A stretch of 27,538 nucleotides of DNA from the NCBI GenBank assembly GCA_031550205.1, contig JAVBOV010000086.1:1-27538 (forward strand). Reading direction: 5' to 3'. Source of the DNA: JAVBOV01 sp031550205. GTDB lineage: Bacteria > Pseudomonadota > Alphaproteobacteria > RF32 > CAG-239. A program made the translations under genes and the position numbers. The notes below the pieces were generated by a model, which did not search any database, had not been told where the DNA came from, and worked only from the letters and a program-made list of their open reading frames with translations. Below are positions 27,438 to 27,538 of the stretch, piece by piece; positions within the stretch are counted from its first letter, which is position 1; each line of letters opens with the position of its first letter.

Positions 27438-27538
27438 ATGTATATAAAGCATTGTAAATTAAGCAAAAAAGACCAGTTAAAGTTGATGGATTTTTTTGTA
27501 GCAGGAACAACAGCCAGAACCGCTGCTGAATTAGCAGG
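27438..27538 (+). CDS. IS1595/ISXO2-like transposase, N-terminal fragment (partial)
   Basis: The frame reads MYIKHCKLSKKDQLKL, then MDFFVAGTTARTAAELAG, and runs off the window. The pattern LSKKDQLKLxxFFVAGTTARTAAELAG is the N-terminal helix-turn-helix region of ISXO2-like (IS1595 family) transposases. AAGG lies upstream. Only 33 codons are visible, so completeness cannot be judged. Confidence 0.7.
   Translation, partial: MYIKHCKLSKKDQLKLMDFFVAGTTARTAAELA

Larger units (their letters stand above)
27399..27538 (+). mobile_element. left end of an IS1595/ISXO2-like insertion sequence (cut by window edge)
   Basis: The candidate left terminus is GGGGCTGACACCTAAC at 27399, immediately before the transposase start. 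Its boundary cannot be fixed because the right end is outside the window. The transposase N-terminus is the main support. Confidence 0.5.

Overview
The window looks like chromosomal DNA from a Gram-negative, low-to-moderate-GC bacterium, most likely a host-associated, anaerobically growing alphaproteobacterium. The lineage is inferred from the gene mix: a VirB8-like protein, a TolC-type outer-membrane lipoprotein, psd-pss, PhoB, a fused SpmAB and several lipoproteins. Anaerobic growth is inferred from a class III (oxygen-sensitive) ribonucleotide reductase operon and a Dps-like thioferritin. No search was run, so the taxonomy is inference.

Layout. 1-407: repeat, a strong candidate for a structured small RNA on the minus strand, and a terminator. 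408-2498 (-): DUF2207 membrane protein. 2572-5490 (+): stand-alone GlmU-type nucleotidyltransferase, small membrane protein and M3 oligoendopeptidase, tightly overlapping. 5745-8518: divergent VirB8-like protein (-) and TolC-type lipoprotein with a C-terminal Ig-like domain (+). 8959-12054: two NrdR-type boxes, then nrdD, a separate 66-aa glycyl-radical protein and nrdG. 12198-12879 (-): two small unknown genes. 13107-15344 (-): flavin reductase-like protein with an 84-bp tandem repeat tail, directly followed by an M15 peptidase/class I amidotransferase fusion. 15445-16140 (+): related amidotransferase homologue lacking the nucleophile. 16182-17010 (-): lipoprotein and tRNA-Leu(UAA). 17128-18611 (+): psd-pss for phosphatidylethanolamine. 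18612-19276: repeat-dense gap. 19277-19786 (-): thioferritin-like protein. 19952-21404 (+): rpe and phoB. 21605-22120 (-): membrane/coiled-coil protein. 22591-25859 (+): tgt, LOG-family protein and spmAB. 25908-26801 (-): ZntB/CorA transporter. 27027-27538 (+): unknown gene, then the start of an IS1595/ISXO2-like transposase cut by the window edge.

The most striking non-coding property is the density and variety of palindromic repeats. There are GTCAT-type elements (often two in opposite orientation), nested hairpins with a fixed 28-bp core but unrelated, perfectly complementary arms, palindromes ending in a G-quadruplex-capable tail, and heptanucleotide tandem tracts. Two of these repeats lie inside reading frames and add peptide sequence, one of them exactly at the joint of a two-enzyme fusion. 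The best candidates for something not well described are the split class III reductase with NrdR-type operator, the structured RNA at 118-275, the fixed-core/variable-arm hairpins, and the upstream region shared by two unrelated small membrane-protein genes.
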